A stretch of DNA of 29,535 bases from Chitinophagaceae bacterium UBA5175 (lineage in GTDB: Bacteria; Bacteroidota; Bacteroidia; Chitinophagales; Chitinophagaceae), in assembly GCA_002413325.1 (NCBI GenBank), contig DHWT01000187.1:5517-35051 (forward strand), written 5' to 3'. The stretch's first letter is position 1. Every line of letters starts with the position of its first letter. Under the pieces are notes generated by a model. It had not been told where the DNA came from. It ran no database searches and saw nothing but the letters and a program-made list of their open reading frames with translations. Shown piece by piece: positions 14,427 to 22,015 of the stretch. A program made the translations under genes and the position numbers.

Positions 14427-15698
14427 TTATTCATATTTTCTTCCCTTGGTATACCAGAAATCACGGAATGAGAAGATAAAGCTGGCCACCGCATAATTTT
14501 CCCTGAGCAGGTTATTGGTCGTTGTACCCCTTATTCCGTACTGCAGCACAAAGATAAAAGACAACGGGGAGCGTTTGGAATTCACACCCAATCCGAGGGA
14601 GCCGCCCATATCGATAATGGGAGTGCCGTTCACGATGAGATAGGACTTGTTATAATAAAAACCGGCCTGGTAAAAAGAAGTTTCGTACAGGGTATTGTAA
14701 ACTATTTTTTTATTGGAAACTTCCACTCCTACAGATGCCCGCTGGCTGTTTTCATAAAATACCCCCCCCGTAGATCCGCCGAGGCTGGACCAGTTCTGAA
14801 ATTTGTAGTCTGCCAGCAAAGTATATTTTTTATCCTTGGTGATAGAAAATCCAAGCCCATAGCTTGTTGGAATATTATAGGTGCCAACGGTTGTTTTTGA
14901 TCGGAGCACATTGGAATCCAGGTTGAGGACGGTAATATTTGTCTCGGTACTCAGTGCCTGCTGGTTGGCATAGGTAGCTCCGATGGTAAAATCCCAGTGT
15001 TTGCTGATGGATCCATAATACTGCAGGCCATAATCCACGTAGAGGTTCGTGTAGGACGTGTTGTTGGTTTTAGACAGGTAAATGGATGAGCCCTGGCCGA
15101 GAATAATATTATTATTATTGATAGACCCAAACAAATAGGAGGTGGTAATACCAATGGACAGGTGATGGAAAAATTCATAACCGTTCGCCCAGAATACCTT
15201 GCTGATACCGCCATAACCCTGGTTGTAGGATGGAACCTGACCGCCGCCATAACCAATGGGCTGGATACCGGAATACTCGTAATTCTCCTCACTGTAAGGT
15301 ACCAGGCCTACCGCACTTCCCCAGTGTTTGAATATTTTTGTTCCGAGCGCGAATCTTTTAAAAGTAATATCCGACGACTGGTGATTGGTCTGGCTGACCG
15401 CATTTCCGGAATAATCTACGTATTTGCTGTTTACCCCGAGTTCACCGATAAAAAACTGGTTGTCGAGTTCACTCAGGGATGCGGGGTTGTTCGTAATCAG
15501 GTTCCTGTTATTCCGGTATGCCAACCCGGTCGAAGCAAGGCCGCTCGTGCGGTTGATGATATTATCAGTAAGATCCCCGATTGCGTGAATGGAATAGGGA
15601 GAATTATTGTTTTGCGCAAAACCCCCTGAAATCAACAGAACGGAAAATAATATGGTGAGCCAGATTCGCATAGAAGAAATACCGTTCGGGTTGGTCAT
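14427..15698 (-). CDS. Outer-membrane beta-barrel-like protein
   Basis: 423 residues with a Sec signal peptide (cleavage near GGFAQ). ATG 15698 lies one base after the upstream stop; the internal ATG at 15671 (MRIWLTILF) gives a more standard signal peptide. The mature part starts NNNSPYSIHAIGDL and contains many alternating, aromatic-rich strands with Gly/Asn turns. It ends in a strand with an aromatic-rich tail, consistent with a barrel of the broad OmpP1/FadL-like or porin-like class. I cannot name the exact family. It is immediately downstream of, and probably translationally coupled to, the DUF4270 lipoprotein gene. Confidence 0.75.
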   Translation of the reverse strand: MTNPNGISSMRIWLTILFSVLLISGGFAQNNNSPYSIHAIGDLTDNIINRTSGLASTGLAYRNNRNLITNNPASLSELDNQFFIGELGVNSKYVDYSGNAVSQTNHQSSDITFKRFALGTKIFKHWGSAVGLVPYSEENYEYSGIQPIGYGGGQVPSYNQGYGGISKVFWANGYEFFHHLSIGITTSYLFGSINNNNIILGQGSSIYLSKTNNTSYTNLYVDYGLQYYGSISKHWDFTIGATYANQQALSTETNITVLNLDSNVLRSKTTVGTYNIPTSYGLGFSITKDKKYTLLADYKFQNWSSLGGSTGGVFYENSQRASVGVEVSNKKIVYNTLYETSFYQAGFYYNKSYLIVNGTPIIDMGGSLGLGVNSKRSPLSFIFVLQYGIRGTTTNNLLRENYAVASFIFSFRDFWYTKGRKYE

Positions 15699-15699
15699 A

Positions 15700-17052
15700 T
15701 TAATAATATGAGGCGTAATATATTTTCAGGGAAATCTGATTGGATAATTGTGGATTATGCGAATCTCCGAATACAGCCCTGTTAAAAGTAGTATTGAATG
15801 TAGTAGCCGGGGTGATCAGCATCAGGCCGTTTATAGCATTATTAGGGGCCCCCTGCGTAAGCGCTTTCTGTATATACGCCGTGATATCATAGGTATAATT
15901 TGTATTGGTTCCATACAAATAATCGATGGTCAGATTTCCGCTTCCATAAGGAAGTACGGCCCCGATGGTGTTGGCATAGTTGGTCAGCGTCAGGTTGACC
16001 GCCGGTGGCAAGTTCAGGACCGGACTATAGGTTCCCTGAACCGGTTTGATGATTAACTGGGCTTTCATAACGGCCAGGTAATCGGGATAACCCAGCAGAT
16101 CGGTAATGGTTGGAAACAAAAGTTTTGTATACAGGCTGGTTATAGGCTGCAGGAAGGCCTGGTTCCCGGTTGCTGTGGAAGGAAGTTCCAGGTTTCCCGG
16201 GCCAAGGGGAGCCGTAGGTGTTCCGGTCCGGTCTGCTATTATCTGGTTAAACTGGGTCGCCGGATTTACAAGTGGAAAATCAGCAGTTTTCTGCACCATC
16301 ACCACGCCGGGCTCATGATAAAACAGGCGGAGTACGAGTGAGTCCATGAACCCATAAACGGCTCCGGGTAACGTAGTATCTGGATAAACCGTCAATCCTT
16401 TGAAATAACCCCGGAATAACGATGCATTCGTGATCGTATCGGGCTGCCTGTACAAAAGGCCAAACAATTGTTCGCCCATACTGTTGGGCATCGTTATTTT
16501 TACCGAATCACCCATTCGCTGGCTGGTTAAACCTGCCGTAGGGTTAATCTGCACGTATGCGGACCCTAGTACTGCCGGATCGTAGGGAATGGAATTGTTG
16601 CTGTAAAAAGCAGTTTGTATGCCGGGATAATTCATCACCTGGGTCAGCTGGCTCACCAGGAAGCCCTGTATTTTGCTGGTATCCCCGTAAAATGTTTTGT
16701 TGATCCGCAGAATCAGCTGGATTGAATCGTACACTGAAAAATTGGTAAGGCTGGGTAGTGGATAAGGGGCCCCGATATCAGAATAACTTCGGGAAGTGAC
16801 GGTGCCAAAAAATGGATCATTATACCGTCCCAGTAACTGGGATTTGGTGCCGGATGTGGTGAAAGAGTCGAGAAAAACAGTAGAAAGCTTAACGGAAAAT
16901 GTGTCTACGGAAACCACATTGGTCGCATTGTCTCCGTTATATGCATTTGAAAACTGGATTTGCGGTTTGGTGCATCCAACGATCACCATCATGAGGAAGG
17001 CAGGTACGCAGCATACAAATAATCGATTCCTGAAATAACATTTCCTTCCCAT
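15700..17052 (-). CDS. DUF4270 family lipoprotein
   Basis: 450 residues. The signal peptide ends in a lipobox-like IVGC (Cys27). The mature sequence fits the DUF4270 family of Bacteroidota: an early DTFSVKLSTVFLDSFTTSGTKSQLLGRYNDPFFG block, DSIQLILRI, and long Ser/Thr/Asn-rich beta-strand regions through to the C-terminus. The family has no known biochemical role; members are predicted surface or periplasmic lipoproteins. It is first in a two-gene unit with the barrel-like protein. A well-matched promoter lies 129 bp upstream, in the divergent region shared with the Kelch gene. Confidence 0.85.
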   Translation of the reverse strand: MGRKCYFRNRLFVCCVPAFLMMVIVGCTKPQIQFSNAYNGDNATNVVSVDTFSVKLSTVFLDSFTTSGTKSQLLGRYNDPFFGTVTSRSYSDIGAPYPLPSLTNFSVYDSIQLILRINKTFYGDTSKIQGFLVSQLTQVMNYPGIQTAFYSNNSIPYDPAVLGSAYVQINPTAGLTSQRMGDSVKITMPNSMGEQLFGLLYRQPDTITNASLFRGYFKGLTVYPDTTLPGAVYGFMDSLVLRLFYHEPGVVMVQKTADFPLVNPATQFNQIIADRTGTPTAPLGPGNLELPSTATGNQAFLQPITSLYTKLLFPTITDLLGYPDYLAVMKAQLIIKPVQGTYSPVLNLPPAVNLTLTNYANTIGAVLPYGSGNLTIDYLYGTNTNYTYDITAYIQKALTQGAPNNAINGLMLITPATTFNTTFNRAVFGDSHNPQLSNQISLKIYYASYY

Positions 17053-17180
17053 GTTTATTTTCTGCAGATTAAGGTTCCGGGTAATTGAAAAAAACTGGCT
17101 GGGCTGATGCGGAAAATCTCATTGCCAGTTATCGGGTTCAGTATATTCATTTATTCTTCTTTCCACACTTCCTAAAAGGG

Positions 17181-17211
17181 CAAAAGTATGTTTTTTGATT
17201 ACGATTAACAA
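17181..17211 (-). promoter_or_regulatory. Promoter of the DUF4270/barrel unit
   Basis: On the minus strand TTG (17209-17211), a 20-bp spacer and TACTTTTG (17181-17188) match the Bacteroidota consensus exactly. The predicted start near 17174 gives an untranslated leader of about 120 nt. A weaker TACTTTTA at 17287-17294 on the plus strand may serve the divergent Kelch gene, but its only upstream TTG is 25 bp away. Confidence 0.6.
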
Positions 17212-17328
17212 TTGATACGCATTACGTTATTTGATAAATTTTTGTGAAATCCCCTGAATTGTCCGTATTTCGCGCTGCAAATAAAATACTTTTATCGCTA
17301 CAAAACACCGGATTTTTAATTCAACAAT

Positions 17329-18384
17329 ATGAAGCGGATCTACATCCTTTTATTTTCACTTTTCGTCTTATTCTCCTTGTCTTCCTGTCATTCGAATAAT
17401 ATACCCTATAATCAAAGTGGTGACTGGGCTGCGGAATCCCAATTGAACGGACCCGCCCGCAGTGAAGCGGTTTCTTTTGTTATCAATAATTTCGCCTACG
17501 TCGGAACCGGTTGGGACGGTCTGAATACCCGTTACAATGATTTCTGGAAATATGATCCCACCCAGAATGTATGGTTGCAGGTAGCCAGCATGCCTGCCGG
17601 AACGGCCAGGAGCTCGGCTGTTGGTTTTAGTGCGAATGGCAAAGGTTATTGCGGAACGGGTTATGACGGCTTTAATTATATGAAAGACTTTTACGAATAC
17701 GATCCGGCGACTGATGCATGGACGCAGAAATCAGATTTTCCCGGAAGTGCCCGTTATGAAGCAGTCGCGTTTGGCCTGGGTAATCTGGGATATGTCGGAA
17801 CCGGATTTGATGGCGCCAACGCCCTGAAAGATTTTTATCAGTACGATCCGTCTATCGATACCTGGACTGATATCGGATTCAGCGGCAATAAAAGATATGG
17901 TGCGGTTGCCTTCACCTATAACAATCAGGCTTATGTGGTTACGGGAGTGAATAGCGGAACGATGCAGACGGATTTCTGGGTATTCAATCCCGCTTCCGAC
18001 ACGGCCAAATGGTCCGAACTCCGGCATATTACAAACTACAGCACGGATCAATATGATGATGGTTATACCACCATCACGCGCTGGAATGCGGCGGCTTTTG
18101 TGATTCCGCCTTACGCTTATATCAGCTGTGGTGAAAATGGTGTTTTATATAGCTATACCTGGCAGTATGTTTTCCCGGATGGTAAGGGCGGGGGTGATTT
18201 ATGGTATGAAAAAACACCGTTCGAAGGACCTGCAACTACAGGCGCAGTCGGATTCTCATTAAACGCTACCCCGGGTGGTGGCGGATTTATCAGCACCGGC
18301 AGAAGTTCTCCCGGGCAGGCGGGCGCATCAGATTATTTATGGGAGTTCTTTCCAAATAATACCGTAAATCCCAATAACAATTAG
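17329..18384 (+). CDS. Kelch-repeat lipoprotein
   Basis: 351 residues. Lipoprotein signal peptide with SLSSC (Cys20). The rest is a Kelch beta-propeller: about six blades of the form ARxEAVxFxxNNxxYVGTGxDG...DFWxYDPxxxxW, e.g. ARSEAVSF (~44), ARSSAVGF (~92), ARYEAVAF (~141), RYGAVAF (~188), WNAAAFVI and TTGAVGFSL. Such propellers are usually binding scaffolds at the cell surface or in the periplasm. It is divergent from the DUF4270 gene, and its stop codon overlaps the probable start of the DUF4907 gene. Confidence 0.9.
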   Translation: MKRIYILLFSLFVLFSLSSCHSNNIPYNQSGDWAAESQLNGPARSEAVSFVINNFAYVGTGWDGLNTRYNDFWKYDPTQNVWLQVASMPAGTARSSAVGFSANGKGYCGTGYDGFNYMKDFYEYDPATDAWTQKSDFPGSARYEAVAFGLGNLGYVGTGFDGANALKDFYQYDPSIDTWTDIGFSGNKRYGAVAFTYNNQAYVVTGVNSGTMQTDFWVFNPASDTAKWSELRHITNYSTDQYDDGYTTITRWNAAAFVIPPYAYISCGENGVLYSYTWQYVFPDGKGGGDLWYEKTPFEGPATTGAVGFSLNATPGGGGFISTGRSSPGQAGASDYLWEFFPNNTVNPNNN

Positions 18385-18709
18385 AAATAAATATATTCTG
18401 ATCGGTATTACCGCGGTGCTGCTCTGCTTCGCGATCGTTTTCTTTGTCCGTCATGGAAATCATGATGGTAAAATCTATGTGTATGCGGTTCCGGTTAAAA
18501 CGGACTATGGCTGGGGATATAATATTATGGCCGGAGAAAGGATATTTATAAAACAGGAATTTATTCCGGCTTTACCCGGTAAACTGGGTTTTAAATCTGC
18601 AGACGATGCCTTGCGGACGGCAAACCTGGTCGTTCAGAGAATATGTGCGAATCAGTCGCGTGCGATTACACCCGGGGATCTGGACAGCCTGGGGATCACA
18701 AAAAAATGA
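18380..18709 (+). CDS. DUF4907 family membrane-anchored protein
   Basis: 109 residues if translation starts at ATT 18380, which overlaps the TAG stop (18382-18384) of the Kelch gene; a GTG at 18416 would give 97. The longer form is favoured because residues RNKYILIGITAVLL then form a complete basic-plus-hydrophobic N-terminal anchor, whereas the GTG form cuts the hydrophobic segment to ~11 residues. There is no ATG in frame before the upstream stop at 18365. The soluble part (YGWGYNIMAGERIFIKQEFIP, then GFKSADDALRTANLVVQRI and ITPGDLDSLGI) fits DUF4907, a short Bacteroidota family of unknown role that I recall near Kelch proteins. A frameshift or sequencing error upstream could also explain the missing ATG. 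A terminator follows. Confidence 0.7.
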   Translation: MRNKYILIGITAVLLCFAIVFFVRHGNHDGKIYVYAVPVKTDYGWGYNIMAGERIFIKQEFIPALPGKLGFKSADDALRTANLVVQRICANQSRAITPGDLDSLGITKK

Positions 18710-18765
18710 GGAAGCCTTAAGCATCCGGCTGTTTTTCCTGCCGGGTATTCCCCTAAACATAAATG

Positions 18766-18797
18766 AAAAAGCCACTTCTTCAGGAAGCGGCTTTTTT
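18766..18797 (+). terminator. Terminator after the Kelch/DUF4907 unit
   Basis: AAAAAGCC-A-CTTC, a short loop, GAAG-C-GGCTTTTTT: an 8-position stem with one mismatch, preceded by five A and followed by six T, so it could work in both directions. Confidence 0.75.
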
Positions 18798-19221
18798 CAA
18801 TTCGTTAAACCGGGTAATTCAAAATGTACAGATGATCATGAAGGTATCGGATTTCATTTAAAGGGTCCGGTTTTCAACGATACTGGTTTTTGGGTTTTCA
18901 TCAGGACGGATTCGGGTTGGCTGCGCATGTTCATAGGATGACCGGATGGGTTTTCAGGATTGGATTCTTGCTTTCTGACTGGTTTTTTTTCGGATTCCGG
19001 ATTTTAAGTTTTTCTACTGTCAGGGTTTAGGACTTCAATGTAGTTCTTCAGGAAATTGGTTTGGTTTTCAGGATTCGGGGCTTTCGGGGTTTCAAGGGAT
19101 ATTTTCGACGCGTTGACAATACAAAGATGCCCCGGAAGCGCCCCTTTTCATAACTTATTCGACAAAGGAGGTCATTCCTTCGATTTTCAGTGAAAAATAG
19201 ACGATGAACGAAAAATCTCCA
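18798..19221. other. Gene-free stretch upstream of pdhB
   Basis: No coding region is supported. The stretch is rich in loosely repeated words: GGTTTTCAGGATT twice (around 18950 and 19070), GGGTTTTCATCAGGA (~18892), and several variants of CGGATT and CGGGG. It may be decayed sequence or an expanded low-complexity spacer. The pdhB promoter follows at 19222. Confidence 0.5.
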
Positions 19222-19251
19222 TTGCCGATTCCCTATTCCTCAATACTTTTG
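19222..19251 (+). promoter_or_regulatory. pdhB promoter
   Basis: TTG (19222-19224), a 19-bp spacer and TACTTTTG (19244-19251) match the Bacteroidota consensus exactly. The predicted start near 19258 leaves a leader of about 14 nt before ATG 19272. Confidence 0.6.
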
Positions 19252-19271
19252 CCCTCCTTAAATTCATATAA

Positions 19272-20258
19272 ATGAGACAAATCGCTTTCCGGGAAGCTTT
19301 ACGTGAGGCCATGTCAGAAGAAATGCGCCGGGACGACCGGGTCTTTCTGATGGGTGAGGAAGTGGCAGAATATAACGGGGCGTATAAAGTAAGTCAGGGC
19401 ATGCTGCAGGAATTCGGCGCCAAAAGAGTTATAGATACCCCCATTTCTGAACTGGGTTTCACGGCCATAGGCGTGGGGGCTGCCCAGAACGGACTTCGTC
19501 CCGTACTGGAATACATGACCTGGAACTTTGCCGTTCTGGCGCTGGACCAGATCCTGAATACAGCTTCTAAAATGCTCGCGATGAGTGGCGGCCAGGTGGG
19601 CTGTCCCATTGTATTCCGGGGTCCGAACGGTTCTGCCGGTCAGCTGGGGGCACAGCATTCCACCGCTTTTGAAAGTTATTATGCCAATATTCCCGGACTG
19701 AAGGTTGTTTCACCCAGCAACGGGTATGATGCCAAAGGGCTGCTCAAACAGGCCATCCGTTATGAAGAGGATCCGGTTATTTTTATGGAAAGTGAAGTGA
19801 TGTATGGGGATAAATCTGAGGTTCCGGACGAAGAATATTATATAGAACTGGGGAAAGCGCGTGTGGCAAGGCCCGGAACGGACGTGACCATTGTATCCTA
19901 CAATAAAATGATGAAAGTATCACTGGCGGCAGCTGCCGAACTGGAGAAAGAACAAATCAGCGCCGAAGTGATTGACCTGCGGACCATTCGTCCGCTGGAC
20001 TGGATGACGGTACTGGAGAGCGTTAAGAAAACAAACCGGCTGGTGATTGTGGAAGAACAATGGCCCTTTGGCTCCGTTTCTTCTGAAGTGGCCTATACGA
20101 TACAGAAAGAAGGTTTTGACTACCTGGATGCACCCATCCGCAGGCTGACTGCTGCAGATGCGCCCCTGCACTATGCAGGCAACCTGGTGGCTGCCGCCAT
20201 GCCTTCTGTAGAAAAAACGGTTAAAATGGTAAAGGAAGTCATGTACCTGAATAAATAA
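19272..20258 (+). CDS. pdhB: Pyruvate dehydrogenase E1 component, beta subunit
   Basis: 328 residues, typical for the separate beta subunit of 2-oxoacid dehydrogenase E1. With the alpha subunit and thiamine diphosphate it decarboxylates pyruvate and transfers the acetyl group to lipoyl-E2. Seen: MRQIAFREALREAMSEEMRRDDRVFLMGEEVAEYNGAYKVSQG at the N-terminus (Glu29 region contacts the cofactor), DTPISELGFTAIGVGAAQNGLRPV, FRGPNGSAGQLGAQHS, and the C-terminal transketolase domain ending in RLTAADAPLHYAGNLVAAAMPS. A branched-chain E1-beta is a less likely alternative. The gene has its own promoter; no alpha-subunit gene is adjacent in the window. The fucosidase gene follows after 34 bp with no terminator between. 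Confidence 0.93.
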   Translation: MRQIAFREALREAMSEEMRRDDRVFLMGEEVAEYNGAYKVSQGMLQEFGAKRVIDTPISELGFTAIGVGAAQNGLRPVLEYMTWNFAVLALDQILNTASKMLAMSGGQVGCPIVFRGPNGSAGQLGAQHSTAFESYYANIPGLKVVSPSNGYDAKGLLKQAIRYEEDPVIFMESEVMYGDKSEVPDEEYYIELGKARVARPGTDVTIVSYNKMMKVSLAAAAELEKEQISAEVIDLRTIRPLDWMTVLESVKKTNRLVIVEEQWPFGSVSSEVAYTIQKEGFDYLDAPIRRLTAADAPLHYAGNLVAAAMPSVEKTVKMVKEVMYLNK

Positions 20259-20292
20259 TATATTCGGGCAGGACGTACCAAAAACATCTCCA

Positions 20293-21615
20293 ATGAAATT
20301 GTTTTACACGATCCTGTTCTTTGCTGCCTGTTTAGAGGTTTCCCGGGCCCAGCCGGCATACCAGCCTTCTGTAGAAAACCTGGCGGCCAGAAAATGGTTC
20401 GACAGTGCCCGTTTCGGGATGTTTATTCACTGGGGTGCATTCAGTGTTCCCGGAAGCGGTGAATGGGTCATGAACGAACGCAATATCACAGTTTCAGAAT
20501 ACAGCCAGCTCCAAACCATTTTTAATCCCGTTCGCTTTGATGCACAAAAATGGGTATCTGCCGCCAAACGCGCCGGTATGCAATACATCACGCTGATCAC
20601 GCGTCACCACGATGGTTTCAGCAACTGGGATACCAAACAATCCGATTGGAAAATCACCAATACCGACTGGGGAAAAGACGCGGTTCAACTTATGGCCGAA
20701 GAGTGCCGGCGGCAGGGTATCAAGTTATTTGTTTATTATTCCCTGCTGGACTGGTACCGAAGCGATTATCAATATGAAACCGGAAGGACCGGACATGGAA
20801 CAGGAAGAACCGTAAAAAGCGACTGGAACCATTATATCGCTTTTATGAAAGCCCAACTTACGGAATTGCTCACCCGTTATGGTCCCATTGCCGGCGTTTG
20901 GTTTGATGGTTACTGGGACCAGCTTCCCAACGATCAGGACAAAAATAACCAGCCCCGGGTCGACTGGCACCTGCCGGATATTTACGCCCTGATCCACCAT
21001 CTGCAACCACAATGCCTGATCGGCAATAATCACCACCTGAGCCCGATACCCGGCGAAGATTTTCAAATGTTTGAAAAAGACCTGCCGGGAGGTAACAGCA
21101 CCGGGTTTGGCGGACAATCCGTTTCCAACCTCCCGCTGGAAACCTGTGAGACCATTAACAATTCCTGGGGATTTAACATCACTGATACGCATTATAAATC
21201 CTCCAGGGACCTCATCCGGTTGCTGGTGAATGATGCGGGCTACGGGGCCAATCTCTTATTGAACATCGGTCCCCTGCCCAACGGGGAGATTCAGACTGCC
21301 TTTACCGACAGGCTGGACAGTATGGGCAACTGGCTGAAGAAAAACGGTTATGCGATTTACGGTACCCATTCGGGTTATATGAAACCACAAACCTGGGGCG
21401 CTATTACAGAAAAAGGAGACAAAGTGTATCTCCATATCTTTAAAACCGATGGGGATCAGTTTTTCGTGAAGATGCCTTATAGAGTGAAATCGGCCATATT
21501 GGAAGGCCGCAGGCTGCAGGTGCAGCCATTGGCAGACAACTATATTATGATCAATTTAAAAGGGATTCCCCTGGATCCCGTGGATGCGATCGTTCAGCTG
21601 GAAGTCATAAAATAA
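20293..21615 (+). CDS. Alpha-L-fucosidase, GH29 family
   Basis: 440 residues with a Sec signal peptide (cleavage near SRAQ, residue 20), so secreted to the periplasm or beyond. It removes alpha-linked L-fucose from glycans. GH29 features: RFGMFIHWGAFSVPGSGEWVM (substrate-binding His46, Trp47), ITRHHDGFSNWDT (His105/His106), FVYYSLLDWY, and the nucleophile Asp205 in GVWFDGYWDQ. A C-terminal beta-sandwich-like part (about 360-440) follows the TIM barrel, as usual. The acid/base residue cannot be set with confidence. It sits 34 bp after pdhB; co-transcription is possible although the functions are unrelated. No polysaccharide-utilisation SusC/D pair is nearby. Confidence 0.93.
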   Translation: MKLFYTILFFAACLEVSRAQPAYQPSVENLAARKWFDSARFGMFIHWGAFSVPGSGEWVMNERNITVSEYSQLQTIFNPVRFDAQKWVSAAKRAGMQYITLITRHHDGFSNWDTKQSDWKITNTDWGKDAVQLMAEECRRQGIKLFVYYSLLDWYRSDYQYETGRTGHGTGRTVKSDWNHYIAFMKAQLTELLTRYGPIAGVWFDGYWDQLPNDQDKNNQPRVDWHLPDIYALIHHLQPQCLIGNNHHLSPIPGEDFQMFEKDLPGGNSTGFGGQSVSNLPLETCETINNSWGFNITDTHYKSSRDLIRLLVNDAGYGANLLLNIGPLPNGEIQTAFTDRLDSMGNWLKKNGYAIYGTHSGYMKPQTWGAITEKGDKVYLHIFKTDGDQFFVKMPYRVKSAILEGRRLQVQPLADNYIMINLKGIPLDPVDAIVQLEVIK

Positions 21616-21645
21616 AAATCCCGGTGGCCAGGGGCTGATCCGGGA
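21611..21645 (-). terminator. Terminator of the small membrane-protein gene
   Basis: On the minus strand TCCCGG (21640-21645) pairs with CCGGGA (21619-21624) and is followed by TTTTTATT. The 15-nt loop is long, so support is moderate. It overlaps the last bases of the convergent fucosidase gene. Confidence 0.45.
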
Positions 21646-21668
21646 AATTCATATTTATTGAATGGCTT

Positions 21669-21806
21669 TTAATGAATGGCTTTCAAAGCAGTTCCCATCA
21701 GAATCAGGGAAACATAGGCAAAGCCGATTAATACAAATCCAAATACGGTCAGTTTTAAAAACACTTTGGCCGGTGCTTTTGCGGAATGATCTAATTCCTG
21801 TCTCAT
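21669..21806 (-). CDS. Small single-pass membrane protein, 45 aa
   Basis: A short frame: MRQELDHSAKAPAKVFLK, then a continuous hydrophobic segment (about residues 19-40) and a LKAIH end. Supported by a clear start, a typical soluble-then-membrane layout, a promoter-like sequence upstream (21852-21881, minus) and a terminator-like stem downstream. Family and function unknown. It is divergent from the response-regulator gene. Confidence 0.6.
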   Translation of the reverse strand: MRQELDHSAKAPAKVFLKLTVFGFVLIGFAYVSLILMGTALKAIH

Positions 21807-21851
21807 AGGGTTAAATTTTAATACTGGTTTTTCTAGAATTATGGTCGTTCA

Positions 21852-21881
21852 CAAAATAAGAAGACAAACCGGCTCCTGCAA
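21852..21881 (-). promoter_or_regulatory. Possible promoter of the small membrane-protein gene
   Basis: On the minus strand TTG (21879-21881), a 19-bp spacer and TTATTTTG (21852-21859), one mismatch from TAnnTTTG. It lies about 45 bp before the start codon at 21806. Confidence 0.4.
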
Positions 21882-21882
21882 C

Positions 21883-21907
21883 GTATTTTTACGAAAGTAA
21901 AAGATAC
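21883..21907. repeat. Hairpin with GAAA loop in the divergent region
   Basis: GTATTTTTAC (21883-21892), loop GAAA, GTAAAAGATAC (21897-21907): a 10-bp stem with a single bulged G, symmetrical enough to act as a DNA operator or RNA hairpin. It lies just upstream of the -33 element of the minus-strand promoter candidate and 109 bp before the response-regulator start. There is no T run, so it is not an intrinsic terminator. Confidence 0.45.
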
Positions 21908-22015
21908 ATCGGGACAAATGACAGATCACCTTTATCCCAAATAACCCGGTATTGATTTAAATTGCGGTCTAATAGGCTGAAAATCCTGCCCTTATTATTT
22001 TGAAACCGAGAAAAT

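Noticed and set aside
18606..18941. 111-residue open frame after DUF4907
   Set aside because: It overlaps DUF4907 in another frame and runs through the terminator hairpin; no protein-like pattern.
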